From CAVRJC01 sp964505725 (GTDB lineage: Bacteria; Actinomycetota; Acidimicrobiia; IMCC26256; DASPTH01): a stretch of 52,312 nt of DNA. Each line of letters starts with the position of its first letter. The stretch's first letter is position 1. The translations under genes were made by a program, and so were the position numbers. Below the pieces are notes generated by a model. It searched no databases, was not told where the DNA came from, and saw nothing but the letters and a program-made list of their open reading frames with translations. Below are positions 22,208 through 31,127 of the stretch, piece by piece. The stretch is taken from contig CAZDJK010000074.1 in NCBI GenBank assembly GCA_964505725.1, positions 1 through 52,312 on the forward strand. Reading direction: 5' to 3'.

Positions 22208-24619
22208 TCACGCGGCGGGGATCACCCCTCGCTCACGGAGCGCGGCGATCTGCTCGTCCGTGCGACCGAGCTCGCGCAGGACCGCCTCGGTGTCGGCGCC
22301 GAGCAGCGGCGCACCGGGAGCGACGCCCGGCGTGCGTGAAAGCGTCGACAGCGGCTTCATGCGTAGGTAGTCGCCGACTACCGGGTGCGTCTGCTCCGTG
22401 ACCATGTCGAGCACCTTGCCCAGCGCGTCGTCGCCCTCCATGATCCTCGCCTCCGACGGGCCGTCCTCGACGACCACGCACGCCACGTCGACCGCGGTGA
22501 GGTCCTTCTCCCAGTCGTGCGCACTGCGCTGCGCGAAGGCAGCCCCGAGCGCGCGCGCGAGGTCGTCGTCGGAACCGGGGTCGCCGACGCCGTGCGCCGA
22601 CATCACCTCGAAGAGGGCGTTGCGCTCGCGCTCGGCTAGGGCGGCGAGGAACACCCAGCCCTCGGCGGTCTCGTACAGCCGGTACAGCGGACCGAACCCG
22701 AGCACGTCGATGTCGACCGCCGGCGCGTCGGCGCGGCCCTCGTACGCGATCATGTCCTCCGACAGCGTGTGCGCCATCGTGTTCATCATCGTGGTGAGCA
22801 TCGACTGCGCGGGTGCACCGCGCTTGTGCGCGAGCAGTCCGAGCAGCATCCCCGTCGCCACGCCGAGCGACGACAGCGAATCGGGGTTGGAGCCGCTCAT
22901 CGCACCGCCCGAGACGCGCAGGGCGAGGTCCTTCACCTCGTCGAGAGTGAGGTCGGCCCGCTGCACGAGGTTGGGCCCGAGGTTGCGCCCGGCCTGGCCT
23001 CCGCCCGCGCCGATGGTCGGTGCGTAGGCCGGGCGGTGCGCGTACGGCCCGTCGACGCCGAACCCGGGCGCGTTGTGGTACATGAGGTTCGGGTTGATCG
23101 CCATCAGCGTCGCGTCGTCGAGGCCGAGCCGCTCGGCGACGCCGCCGCGGAACGTGCGCAGGACGATGTCGGCGCGGCGCACGAGGTCGTAGACGATGTC
23201 GCGGCCCTCGGGATCGTGGAAGTCGACCACCACGCTCTCCTTGCCGGAGAGCACCTTGACACCCCCGCTCTCGGGGAACGGCATGATCCAGCGCATCGGG
23301 TCGCCTGCGGCCTCCTCGATCTTGATCACGCGCGCGCCGAGATCGGCCAGCAGCGTCGCACCGTACGGGCCCGCGTAGTACGTGCCGAGCTCGATCACGG
23401 TCACGCCCGCGAGAGGCGGCGCCCCGGTGTCACCCGCTGGCTCGCCGCCACGCTGGGTCGTGCGCCGCGGCGCGGCACGCAGCTCGGCGCCGTGCTCGTC
23501 GAGGTGGGGAGCGCGGCGATCGACGGTCGCGGGCGTCCCGTGCATCTTCACCAACGCGCCCGGCTCGCGGACCTTGCCCAGCTTGGGGTCCTCGACCTCC
23601 ACCACCTGCTCGTCGTGGATCATCTGCGGGTGCCACAGCAGCTCGTTGCCCTCGCGGAACACCTCGGCGAACACGTTGGGATACTCGTCGAACACGTCGT
23701 TCCACTCGTCGATGGTGCGCTCGCGGACCTTGTTCAGCATCAAGGTCCAGTACTCGTCGCGCTTGTCGACCTGATCGGCCTCGAAGACGTCCGACCAGTA
23801 CGGATCGGTCGCGAAGGACTGCAGCTCGAGTACCTCCAGGAAGTCGAGCCAGAGCCGCTCCGACGTCTGCGAGAACTGCATCCAGCGGCCGTCCTTCGAC
23901 AGCGCCACGAGCAGCCGGAACGACAGGTAGCCGTTCGGGACGCGGCGGTTCGTGTCGACGCGCGGCACTGCGGTGAACGCGTCGCTGTAGCGCTGGGCCA
24001 TGAGCCGCACGAGCCAGTTCCAGCAGTCGTGCGCGGTGAACGCCTGGAGGAGCGTGGTGTCGACCCGTTGCCCCAGCCCGCTCGTCTCCCGCTCGTAGAG
24101 CGCTGCGAACAGCCCCTGGAGGAGGGTCTGCGCCGCGCTGAAGGAGCACGCAGGCGTGGCCACGAACGACGGTCCTTCGCGCGCCGTGAGCCGGACCGAG
24201 CCGAAAGTGCCGATCTTCGCGGCGACGATGCCTTCGTAGCCGCGGATCCCAGCGAGCCGCCCCGTGCGGCCGAAACCGGTGACCGATCCGTAGACGAGGG
24301 CCGGGTTCAGCGCGCTGAGGTCGTCATAGCCGAGGCCGTGGCGCTCGGCGACGCCGGGGCGCCACGTCTCGATCACGACGTCAGCGCCGCCGGCGAGGTC
24401 GCGCGCCGCGGCCCGGTCGGCGTCGTCCCCGAGGTCGAGCACGATGCTGCGCTTTCCCCTCGCCCAGAACGGCCACGCGGGCTGGCCGCGCAGCGGGCTG
24501 CCGCCGGGCGGCTCGATCTCGATCACGTCCGCGCCGAAGTCGGCGAACACCTGGCCCACGTGTGCCCCGACGAGCGTGGTGGAGAGGCTCACGACCTGGA
24601 GCCCTTCGAGCGCTTGCAT
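22208..24619 (-). CDS. Tandem family III (CaiB/BaiF) CoA-transferase-like protein
   Basis: The 803-residue protein is two CaiB/BaiF folds in one chain (about 1-375 and 400-800), joined by a charged linker. Each half starts with the typical strand ('LQVVSLSTTLVGAHVGQVFA' and 'VTVIELGTYYAGPYGATLLA') and has the CoA-binding region. Family III enzymes use an Asp in the motif GxGQxVxxSMxDA. At that place the first half has Gln192 ('GLGQRVDTTLLQAF') and the second Asn613 ('APAQSMLTTMMNTM'), so neither half keeps the nucleophile. It may be a binding or scaffold protein, or use another residue. GGGGGGATC lies before ATG 24619. No acyl-CoA partner genes are adjacent. Confidence 0.9.
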   Translation of the reverse strand: MQALEGLQVVSLSTTLVGAHVGQVFADFGADVIEIEPPGGSPLRGQPAWPFWARGKRSIVLDLGDDADRAAARDLAGGADVVIETWRPGVAERHGLGYDDLSALNPALVYGSVTGFGRTGRLAGIRGYEGIVAAKIGTFGSVRLTAREGPSFVATPACSFSAAQTLLQGLFAALYERETSGLGQRVDTTLLQAFTAHDCWNWLVRLMAQRYSDAFTAVPRVDTNRRVPNGYLSFRLLVALSKDGRWMQFSQTSERLWLDFLEVLELQSFATDPYWSDVFEADQVDKRDEYWTLMLNKVRERTIDEWNDVFDEYPNVFAEVFREGNELLWHPQMIHDEQVVEVEDPKLGKVREPGALVKMHGTPATVDRRAPHLDEHGAELRAAPRRTTQRGGEPAGDTGAPPLAGVTVIELGTYYAGPYGATLLADLGARVIKIEEAAGDPMRWIMPFPESGGVKVLSGKESVVVDFHDPEGRDIVYDLVRRADIVLRTFRGGVAERLGLDDATLMAINPNLMYHNAPGFGVDGPYAHRPAYAPTIGAGGGQAGRNLGPNLVQRADLTLDEVKDLALRVSGGAMSGSNPDSLSSLGVATGMLLGLLAHKRGAPAQSMLTTMMNTMAHTLSEDMIAYEGRADAPAVDIDVLGFGPLYRLYETAEGWVFLAALAERERNALFEVMSAHGVGDPGSDDDLARALGAAFAQRSAHDWEKDLTAVDVACVVVEDGPSEARIMEGDDALGKVLDMVTEQTHPVVGDYLRMKPLSTLSRTPGVAPGAPLLGADTEAVLRELGRTDEQIAALRERGVIPAA

Positions 24620-24734
24620 GCGATCCCCCCGGTAGCGGATGCCCAGTTACCCAGAAGAATGGCACGATTCCGCTCGCGGCCGCCCCCCACTACCTCGACG
24701 GCCGTCTCGAGAGAACCGGAGGACGAGCACTGAG

Positions 24735-25190
24735 ATGCGAAGACTCATCACGGGGACCGACGCCGACGGACGCTCGTGCGTGGTCAAGGAGACGCAGATC
24801 GCGCACCGCGACACGCCCGTCGACGTGCACTCGCTGTTCAAGACGCGGTCCAGCCCGGCACCTTCGAGGCCCGGCGGCTCGGGTGAGCTGCGCGACCTCG
24901 AGGTGCCACCGGGACAGATCCAGTGGCTCGTCAGCCACTGGGCGCCGGGTGAGGAGGCGGCCATGCACCAGACGGACACCCTCGACTTCGATCTCGTCGT
25001 CGCCGGCAGCATGGACCTGGTCCTCGACGACGGCCCGCACCACCTCGGGGTGAACGACTGCGTCGTGGTCACCGGGGTCGACCACGCGTGGCGAGCGGGG
25101 CCGGACGGCTGCACGTTGTCGGTGTTCCTGCTCGGGACGCCTCCACCGACCGGTCAGCCGGCGTCGGGCGACGCCGCGTCCAGCCCGTAG
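24735..25190 (+). CDS. Cupin-domain protein
   Basis: The 151-residue protein has a cupin beta-barrel in its second half: 'WAPGEEAAMHQTDTLDFDLV' carries metal-ligand-like residues (His, Asp), followed by 'LDDGPHHLGVNDCVVVTGVD' and 'HAWRAG'. The first half ('HRDTPVDVHSLFKTRSSPAP') is family-specific. Such cupins often bind a small acid and may act as isomerase, oxygenase or sensor; the substrate is unknown. It starts divergently from the CoA-transferase gene and its 3' end overlaps glnE (convergent) by 37 bases. Confidence 0.82.
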   Translation: MRRLITGTDADGRSCVVKETQIAHRDTPVDVHSLFKTRSSPAPSRPGGSGELRDLEVPPGQIQWLVSHWAPGEEAAMHQTDTLDFDLVVAGSMDLVLDDGPHHLGVNDCVVVTGVDHAWRAGPDGCTLSVFLLGTPPPTGQPASGDAASSP

Positions 25191-27970
25191 AAGAGCCGCT
25201 CGACGACCCGGCGCGCGCGGCGGGTGAGGCGTCGGTAGTCGTTCCGGAGCGTGCTCGCCGGCTCCTCCACGTAGCCGAGCAGGACGCCGAGCTTGGCGGC
25301 GTCGGCGCGACCGGTCGGGAGCGAGTCCGACGGCCGCCCGGTATGGAGGTACCACGCGTTGCGCGCGCGTTCGCAGAACCGGTAGGCGGCTTCCAGCGCG
25401 TCGGCGTCGTCGGGGTCGAGCAGCGCGCGCGCCCGGAGCCGCCCGATCGCGTCGACGGTCCCGGGCACGCGGAGCTCGGCGAGCTCGCCACCGTGCATCA
25501 GCTGGAGCAGCTGCACCGTGAACTCGACGTCCGACAACGAGCCCCGCCCGAGCTTGAGGTGGAACTGTGGATCCTCGCCCGGCGGGATGCGCTCGCGCTC
25601 GATGCGCGCCTTCGTGCGGCGGATCTCCCGCGTGTCGGCGTCGGTGAACGCGCGGTCGTAGGTCACCTCGGTCGCCAGGGTGCAGAACCGCGCGCCGAGG
25701 TCGGCGTCGCCGGCGACGAAGCGTGCACGGGACAACGCCTGGCGCTCCCACGTGAGGCCGTAGCGCTCGTAGTACGCGCCGTACCCGGCGAGCGATCGCG
25801 CCAGCGGCCCCCGGTTGCCCTCGGGCCGGAGCCGAGCGTCGACGCGGAAGGTCTGCCCCTCGGCGGTGGTCTCGCCGATCTCCTGCACCACGAGGGTCGC
25901 GGCTTGCTCGGCGACATCGAAGTCGGACGCCGACGCGCCGTCGTAGACGAAGAGCACGTCGATGTCGGATGCGTACGCGAGCTCTGCTCCGCCGAGGCGC
26001 CCCATGCCGATCACCGCGAAGGGAACGCCGGGCGCGATGCCCGCGACCGCAGCCTCCAGGCACGCCTCGGCGAGCGCGGTGAGGTCGCGTGCGGTGGTCT
26101 CGAGCGGCGCGAACCCGAGCAGGTCGCGCGCGGCGACGCGGAGGAGCTCGCGTCGCTTGAACCTCCGCAGACCTTCCTGCCGCTCGCGTACGTCGTGGCG
26201 CCAGCCGAGGGTGTCGATGGCGTCGGCGACGAGCTCGTCGCGCGTGCGCTCGCGTGCGAGCTCCTCGTCGAGCGCCAGGGTCTCGACGAACTCGGGCTGA
26301 CGGCGGAGCGCGTCGCCGGCCACGCGGCTCGCACCGAGCAGGAGGCATGTGCGGGCGGCCGCACCGGGTGATTCGCGGAAGGTCGTCGCGAGGGAAGCCG
26401 AGCGGGCCGGCCCCTCGGCGAGGCGCCGCAGCTGCAGGAGTCCGAGATCGGGGTCGGGAGTATCCGACAGCCACTCGAGGATCACCGGGAGCAGCTGCTG
26501 CATGAGGCGCGAGCGCCGCGTCAGCCCGAACGCGAGCTCCCGCACCGCGGCGCGCGTGCGCTCCAGGTCGGTGAAGCCGAACGCGGCGAGGCGTTCCTCG
26601 GCGGCCTCCGGCGACAATGCCGCGGTGCCGCCCGCGAGGGTGTCGAGCAGCGGCGCGAAGAACAGGCGCTCGTGGATGGAGCGCACGACTGCCTGGCGGG
26701 CCCGGTGATCGGCGTCGAAGGCTTCGAGCGCGCTCTGTTGCGCGTCGTCCCGGTAGCCGAGAACCCGCGCCAGCCGCACTCGGGCATTGACGTCGGAGGG
26801 AATGGTGTGGGTCTGCTGCTCGTCGTAGAGCTGCAGTCGGTGCTCGACCGTGCGGAGGAACCGGTAGGCGTCGTCGAGAGCGGCCGCGTCGGCCGCTTCC
26901 ACGTAATCGCCGGCCGCCAGCGCGCCCAGCGCGTCGAGCGTGTTCGCCGAGCGGACGCTCGCGTCGTGGCGGCCGTGCACGAGCTGCAGGAGCTGCACCG
27001 CGAACTCGATGTCGCGGATGCCGCCCCGTCCACGTTTGAGCTCGCGGTCGGCCAACCCGCGGCGGGAGGTGATCTCCTCCGACCGCTCCTTCATGGCGCG
27101 CACCGCGCGCACCGCCTCGGGGTCGAGGCGTTCCGGCCACACGTACGGCCGGGTCAGATCCACGAGGCGCCCGCCGAGCTCCGTGTCGCCGGCCACCGGG
27201 CGCGCCTTGATGAGGGCCTGGAACTCCCACGTGCGGGCCCACTCGGCGTAGTAGGACGCGTAGCCGTCGAGCGTGCGGCTGAGCCGCCCCGCGCGCCCCT
27301 CGGGCCGGAGGTTGGCGTCGGTGCGGAACACGATCCCGTCGCTGCCGACGGCCGACATCGTGGTGAGCAGCGACCGGGCGATCGCTTCGGCGCGCTCGCC
27401 GCCGCCCTCGTGGACGAACAGCACATCGACGTCGCTCGAGTAGTTGAGCTCGCGTCCTCCGAGCTTGCCCATGCCGACCACGCCGAACGGGATGTCGGGG
27501 CCGACGATCGCGAGCGCGGCGTCGAGGCAGGCCTCGGCGAGTGCGGCGAGCTCACGCCCGACCGCGGGGAGGTCGGCCGAGCCGAGAAGGTCGCGCGCGG
27601 CGATGCGAACGAGCTCCTGTCGCTTCCAGCGGCGGAGGGCGCGCCCGCGGTCGTCGCCGCCGCCCAGCGCGGCGGCGGTCCAACCGGCCCGGAACCGGGC
27701 GGCGTCCCGCTCCGCGGCGAAGGCGGTCTCGTCGCGCAACGAGTCGAGCACGGAGGGATCGACGACGATCGCCGACGCGAGCGAGCGGGACGCGCACACC
27801 AGTGCCACCAGTCCCTCGAGCAGCAGGCGGTTGGTGGTGAGCTCGTCGGCCACGTCAGGATGCGCGTCGAGCAGACGCGCGAGCACGGTGCGCGCGGTCG
27901 TCGCGTCGGCCGAACGGTCCACCACGTCGGCGACGACACTCGTCGCGAGGACGGTGTCGCGGGCGGCCAT
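25154..27970 (-). CDS. glnE: Glutamine synthetase adenylyltransferase/deadenylylase
   Basis: The 938-residue protein attaches AMP to, and removes it from, the tyrosine of GSI-beta. It has the expected two nucleotidyltransferase domains: the N-terminal deadenylylase ('GMGKLGGRELNYSSDVDVLF', near residue 165) and the C-terminal adenylylase ('GMGRLGGAELAYASDIDVLF', near residue 650). Each has the metal-binding DxD and a regulatory helical domain behind it ('GRGGIRDIEFAVQLLQLVHG', 'GRGSLSDVEFTVQLLQLMHG'). The likely substrate is GlnA(beta) Tyr404. GlnB/GlnD partners are not in the window. ATG 27970 is 27 bases from the divergent nadE start. Confidence 0.97.
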   Translation of the reverse strand: MAARDTVLATSVVADVVDRSADATTARTVLARLLDAHPDVADELTTNRLLLEGLVALVCASRSLASAIVVDPSVLDSLRDETAFAAERDAARFRAGWTAAALGGGDDRGRALRRWKRQELVRIAARDLLGSADLPAVGRELAALAEACLDAALAIVGPDIPFGVVGMGKLGGRELNYSSDVDVLFVHEGGGERAEAIARSLLTTMSAVGSDGIVFRTDANLRPEGRAGRLSRTLDGYASYYAEWARTWEFQALIKARPVAGDTELGGRLVDLTRPYVWPERLDPEAVRAVRAMKERSEEITSRRGLADRELKRGRGGIRDIEFAVQLLQLVHGRHDASVRSANTLDALGALAAGDYVEAADAAALDDAYRFLRTVEHRLQLYDEQQTHTIPSDVNARVRLARVLGYRDDAQQSALEAFDADHRARQAVVRSIHERLFFAPLLDTLAGGTAALSPEAAEERLAAFGFTDLERTRAAVRELAFGLTRRSRLMQQLLPVILEWLSDTPDPDLGLLQLRRLAEGPARSASLATTFRESPGAAARTCLLLGASRVAGDALRRQPEFVETLALDEELARERTRDELVADAIDTLGWRHDVRERQEGLRRFKRRELLRVAARDLLGFAPLETTARDLTALAEACLEAAVAGIAPGVPFAVIGMGRLGGAELAYASDIDVLFVYDGASASDFDVAEQAATLVVQEIGETTAEGQTFRVDARLRPEGNRGPLARSLAGYGAYYERYGLTWERQALSRARFVAGDADLGARFCTLATEVTYDRAFTDADTREIRRTKARIERERIPPGEDPQFHLKLGRGSLSDVEFTVQLLQLMHGGELAELRVPGTVDAIGRLRARALLDPDDADALEAAYRFCERARNAWYLHTGRPSDSLPTGRADAAKLGVLLGYVEEPASTLRNDYRRLTRRARRVVERLFYGLDAASPDAG

Positions 27971-27985
27971 GACGGCAGTGTCGCG

Positions 27986-27991
27986 TATCCT
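27986..27991 (+). promoter_or_regulatory. Leaderless -10 box (TATCCT) for nadE
   Basis: TATCCT ends six bases before the nadE ATG at 27998. The 27-base gap to glnE holds no ribosome site. Its -35 would lie within or next to the glnE start. Confidence 0.45.
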
Positions 27992-27997
27992 GAGCGC

Positions 27998-29710
27998 ATG
28001 CCGAGGCTGCGAGTCGGTGCCGCGCAGCTCGACCTCGTGGTCGGCGACCTCGAGGGCAACGTCGCGCGGGTGCTCGACGCCTACGAGCGGGCGGAGGCCG
28101 AGGGCTGCGACCTCGTGGCGTTCCCCGAGCTCGCGGTCACCGGCTACCCGCCCGAGGATCTGCTCCTGCGTCCCGCCTTCGTGGCCGGGGCCGCCGAGGC
28201 GCTGGAGAAGATCGCGGCCCGGACGGGCCGCGCGGCCGCCGTCGTCGGCTTCCCCGAGGTCGGCCGCGACCTCTACAACTCGGCTGCGGTGTGCGCGAAC
28301 GGGCGCGTGCTCGGGGTGTACCGGAAGCACCTCCTGCCCAACTACGCGGTGTTCGACGAGGAGCGCTACTTCACGCCGTCGACGGTCGACGGTCCGTTGT
28401 TCGTCGTCGGGGGAGTGCGCGTCGCGGTGTCCATCTGCGAGGACGCGTGGAGCCCGAGCGGGCCGATCATCACGCAGGCCGCGGGAGGCGGTGAGCTGAT
28501 GGTCAACATCAACGCCTCGCCGTACTACGCCGGTCGGCTCCGCGAGCGCGAGACGATGCTCGCGACCCGCGCCGCCGACGCGTCGGTACCGCTGCTCTAC
28601 GTGAACCTCGTCGGTGGGCAGGACGAGCTCGTCTTCGACGGCGCCTCCATGTTCTTCGAGAGCGACGGCCGTTTGGTCGCGCGCGCCAAGCAGTTCCAGG
28701 AGGATCTGCTGGTCGTCGACGTCGACGTGCGTCCGGCGTTCCGGCGGCGGCTGCTCGACCCGCGCGGCCGGGCGCATGCGGCGCCGCTCCCGGAGGTGGC
28801 GGTGAGCGACGCGCGCATCGGCGACGTTCGCCTCACCCCGCGGATCGAGCGCCGGTTGGGTCCGGTCGAGGAGGTGTACGAGGCGCTCGTGCTCGGCACG
28901 CGCGACTACGTGCAGAAGAACGGCGTGCGCGACGTGCTCGTGGGCATGTCGGGCGGCATCGACTCGTCGCTGGTCGCCACCGTCGCCGCCGACGCGCTCG
29001 GTCCCGACCACGTGGTGGGCGTGCTCATGCCCTCGCGCTTCTCGAGCGCCGGCAGCCTGTCCGACGCCGAGGCGGTGGCGGCCAACCTCGGGATCCGCAC
29101 CATGACGGTGGCGATCGAGCCCGCCCACGCCGCGTTCCTCGAGATGCTGCGCGAGCCGTTCGCGTCGGCACCGTCGGGCGTGGCGGAGGAGAACCTCCAG
29201 GCGCGCATCCGCGGCACCGTTCTGATGGCCCTCAGCAACAAGCTCGGCGGCATGGTGCTCACTGCCGGCAACAAGAGCGAGACGGCGACCGGCTACGCGA
29301 CGCTCTACGGAGCCGACATGACCGGCGCGTTCGCGGTGATCAAGGACGTGCCGAAGACCCTCGTCTACGCGTTGGTGCGCGATCGCAACGAGCGCGCGGG
29401 GCGCGCCCTCGTGCCCGAGACCGTGCTCGACAAGCCGCCGAGCGCCGAGCTGCGCCCGGGCCAGAGGGACTCCGACTCGCTGCCCGAGTACGAGGTGCTC
29501 GACCCGATCGTGGAGGGCTACGTGGAGAACGACCTGTCCACGGGCGAGCTCGAGGCGTCGGGCCACGATCCCGAGCTCGTGCGGCGCGTGGCGAGCCTCG
29601 TCGACCGCAACGAGTACAAGCGCCGCCAGGCGCCCCCGGGGGTGCGGGTGTCGCCGAAGGCGTTCGGCAAGGACCGCCGCCTCCCGATCACGAACCGTTG
29701 GCCCGGCTAG
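27998..29710 (+). CDS. nadE: Glutamine-dependent NAD+ synthetase
   Basis: The 570-residue enzyme amidates nicotinate adenine dinucleotide to NAD+. The N-terminal nitrilase-type glutaminase carries the Glu-Lys-Cys triad in 'VAFPELAVTGYPPEDLL', 'YRKHLLPNYAVFDE' and 'VAVSICEDAW'. The C-terminal synthetase has the PP-loop 'LVGMSGGIDSSLVAT' and 'TAGNKSETATGYATLYGADM'. The length fits the short glutamine-dependent type (about 540-580), not the longer mycobacterial form. The gene is leaderless by sequence and divergent from glnE. Both relate to glutamine, but co-regulation is only an inference. Confidence 0.97.
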   Translation: MPRLRVGAAQLDLVVGDLEGNVARVLDAYERAEAEGCDLVAFPELAVTGYPPEDLLLRPAFVAGAAEALEKIAARTGRAAAVVGFPEVGRDLYNSAAVCANGRVLGVYRKHLLPNYAVFDEERYFTPSTVDGPLFVVGGVRVAVSICEDAWSPSGPIITQAAGGGELMVNINASPYYAGRLRERETMLATRAADASVPLLYVNLVGGQDELVFDGASMFFESDGRLVARAKQFQEDLLVVDVDVRPAFRRRLLDPRGRAHAAPLPEVAVSDARIGDVRLTPRIERRLGPVEEVYEALVLGTRDYVQKNGVRDVLVGMSGGIDSSLVATVAADALGPDHVVGVLMPSRFSSAGSLSDAEAVAANLGIRTMTVAIEPAHAAFLEMLREPFASAPSGVAEENLQARIRGTVLMALSNKLGGMVLTAGNKSETATGYATLYGADMTGAFAVIKDVPKTLVYALVRDRNERAGRALVPETVLDKPPSAELRPGQRDSDSLPEYEVLDPIVEGYVENDLSTGELEASGHDPELVRRVASLVDRNEYKRRQAPPGVRVSPKAFGKDRRLPITNRWPG

Positions 29711-29723
29711 CCGCCGAGCCGCG

Positions 29724-30617
29724 ATGAAGCACCGCCTCGCTCCCGAGGGCGCGCTCGTCGCCGCCGCGTTCCTCTACGGCGTCACCTTCCCGCTCGTCCA
29801 CGACGCCCTCGACGGCATCACCCCGTTCGCGTATCTGCTCGGCCGGTTCGCGGTCGCCGCGCTGTTGCTCACGCCGGCCGCGGTGCTCTCGCTCCGTCGT
29901 CATCCGGGCTCACGCGGGATCGTGGGCCGCGCCGGTCTCCTCGCCGGCGTCCTGCTGTTCGGCGGCTACGCCGCGCAGACGGTCGGCCTCACCACGACGA
30001 GCGCGTCGGAGTCGGCGTTCATCACCGGGCTGTGCGTCCTGTTCGTCCCGGTGCTCGAGGGACTGCTCCGGCGTCGCGTGCCGCCGTTCACCGTGCTCGT
30101 CGGCGTGGGCATGGGCGTCGTCGGCCTCTACCTCCTCACGGGAGCCCACCTGCACCTCGGCGTCGGCGAGCTGCTCACCCTCGTCGGCGCGGTCCTGTTC
30201 GCCGGTCACATCGTGTGCCTCGGCGCGTTCGCCGGACGCATCCCGTCGGCGCCGTTCACCGCTGCGCAGCTCGGCGTGGTCGCCGGCCTGTCGGCCGTAC
30301 CCGTCGCCGCCGACGGGCGCGCCACGGTGACCGCGTTCGCGCTCGGGGTCGTGGTGTTCACCGGCATCGCGTGCTCGGGGATCGCGCTCCCGTTGCAGCT
30401 CTGGGGCCAGGCGCGTGTTGCTGCAACCCGGGCTGCGTTGGTGCTGATGCTCGAGCCGGTGTTCGCGGGGATCGCGGCGTACTTGGACGGCGAGCACCTG
30501 AGCGCGCTCCAGGTCGTCGGTGCGCTCGTGATCCTGACCGGCATCACGGTGGCCGAGCTCGCGCCCCGGCGCGCCCCGGCGCCGCGCGGGGCTCCTGTCC
30601 CCGTCGGTGCGCCATGA
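29724..30617 (+). CDS. EamA/DMT-family permease
   Basis: The 297-residue protein has ten predicted membrane helices arranged as two EamA repeats ('LAPEGALVAAAFLYGVTFPL' at the start and 'LGVVVFTGIACSGIALPLQL' in the second repeat). The characteristic late motif 'ALVLMLEPVFAGIAAYLDGE' is present. Drug/metabolite transporters of this type export small metabolites or amino acids; the substrate is not predictable. It begins 13 bases after the nadE stop and its own stop overlaps the next start (ATGA), so nadE, this gene and the next may be one operon. Confidence 0.9.
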   Translation: MKHRLAPEGALVAAAFLYGVTFPLVHDALDGITPFAYLLGRFAVAALLLTPAAVLSLRRHPGSRGIVGRAGLLAGVLLFGGYAAQTVGLTTTSASESAFITGLCVLFVPVLEGLLRRRVPPFTVLVGVGMGVVGLYLLTGAHLHLGVGELLTLVGAVLFAGHIVCLGAFAGRIPSAPFTAAQLGVVAGLSAVPVAADGRATVTAFALGVVVFTGIACSGIALPLQLWGQARVAATRAALVLMLEPVFAGIAAYLDGEHLSALQVVGALVILTGITVAELAPRRAPAPRGAPVPVGAP

Positions 30618-31075
30618 TCTTGCGCACCCGGGTCGGGATCGTGGAGTGGGCGGTGCGCGCGACGCACGCGTCGGCGGTGGAGCTACGCGTCGCGGACCGG
30701 CTCGGGGCGTTGGTCCCCGGTGCTCCCTCGGCGCGCGCGAAGGTCGACCTCGCTCGGCTCGCACGCCACCACGGGTTCCACGCCGAGCTGTGGCGCGGGG
30801 TCGTGCCCGTGCTCCACGACCGGCGGGTGCCGCCCCCCGGCTCGCCGAGCTCCGACCTCGCGTTGGTGTTCGCCGTGGTCGACGCGGACGGCCTCGCGGC
30901 CGCCTCGCTCCTCAGCGGGGCGATCCCGGCCCTCCTCGGCGTGTACCGGGAGTGGCGGGCCGAAGCCGGTCCGATCGCCGATGCGCCGGTGCTCCGGGTG
31001 CTCGACCTGGTGCTCGCCGACGAGCCGCGCGATGCCGACGCCGGTGCCGCGATCCTGGCCTCGCCGGCGCCGTGA
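30614..31075 (+). CDS. Hypothetical protein, possibly ferritin-like helical bundle
   Basis: The 153-residue protein is coupled to the DMT permease by ATGA. It is helical and begins 'VGIVEWAVRATHASAVELRV', followed by 'HHGFHAELWRGVVPVLHD'; the spaced Glu and His residues resemble those of ferritin-like di-iron proteins, but the full ligand set is not clear. The C-terminal half is helical ('AIPALLGVYREWRAEAG', 'VLRVLDLVLADEPRDADAG'). No membrane or signal segment is seen. The ferritin-like suggestion is inference. Confidence 0.65.
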   Translation: MILRTRVGIVEWAVRATHASAVELRVADRLGALVPGAPSARAKVDLARLARHHGFHAELWRGVVPVLHDRRVPPPGSPSSDLALVFAVVDADGLAAASLLSGAIPALLGVYREWRAEAGPIADAPVLRVLDLVLADEPRDADAGAAILASPAP

Positions 31076-31115
31076 CCAGCACCGGAGTCAATTCGGAGGC
31101 GCTTGACGGGGTGGG

Positions 31116-31121
31116 TATCGT
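31116..31121 (+). promoter_or_regulatory. Leaderless -10 box (TATCGT) for the RpoD-type sigma gene
   Basis: TATCGT ends six bases before the GTG at 31128. A TTGACG at 31103 is too close (seven bases) to be its -35. Confidence 0.42.
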
Positions 31122-31127
31122 ACCGGA

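Noticed and set aside
22769..24733. 654-codon plus-strand frame opposite the CoA-transferase gene
   Set aside because: The translation lacks any domain and mirrors the codon bias of the minus-strand gene.
24690..27242. 850-codon frame on the minus strand overlapping the glnE gene
   Set aside because: It reads the same strand out of frame with GlnE, which has both nucleotidyltransferase domains in the other frame.
31103..31121. TTGACG plus TATCGT as a full promoter of the sigma gene
   Set aside because: The spacer is only seven bases; only the TATCGT box is kept as a leaderless -10.
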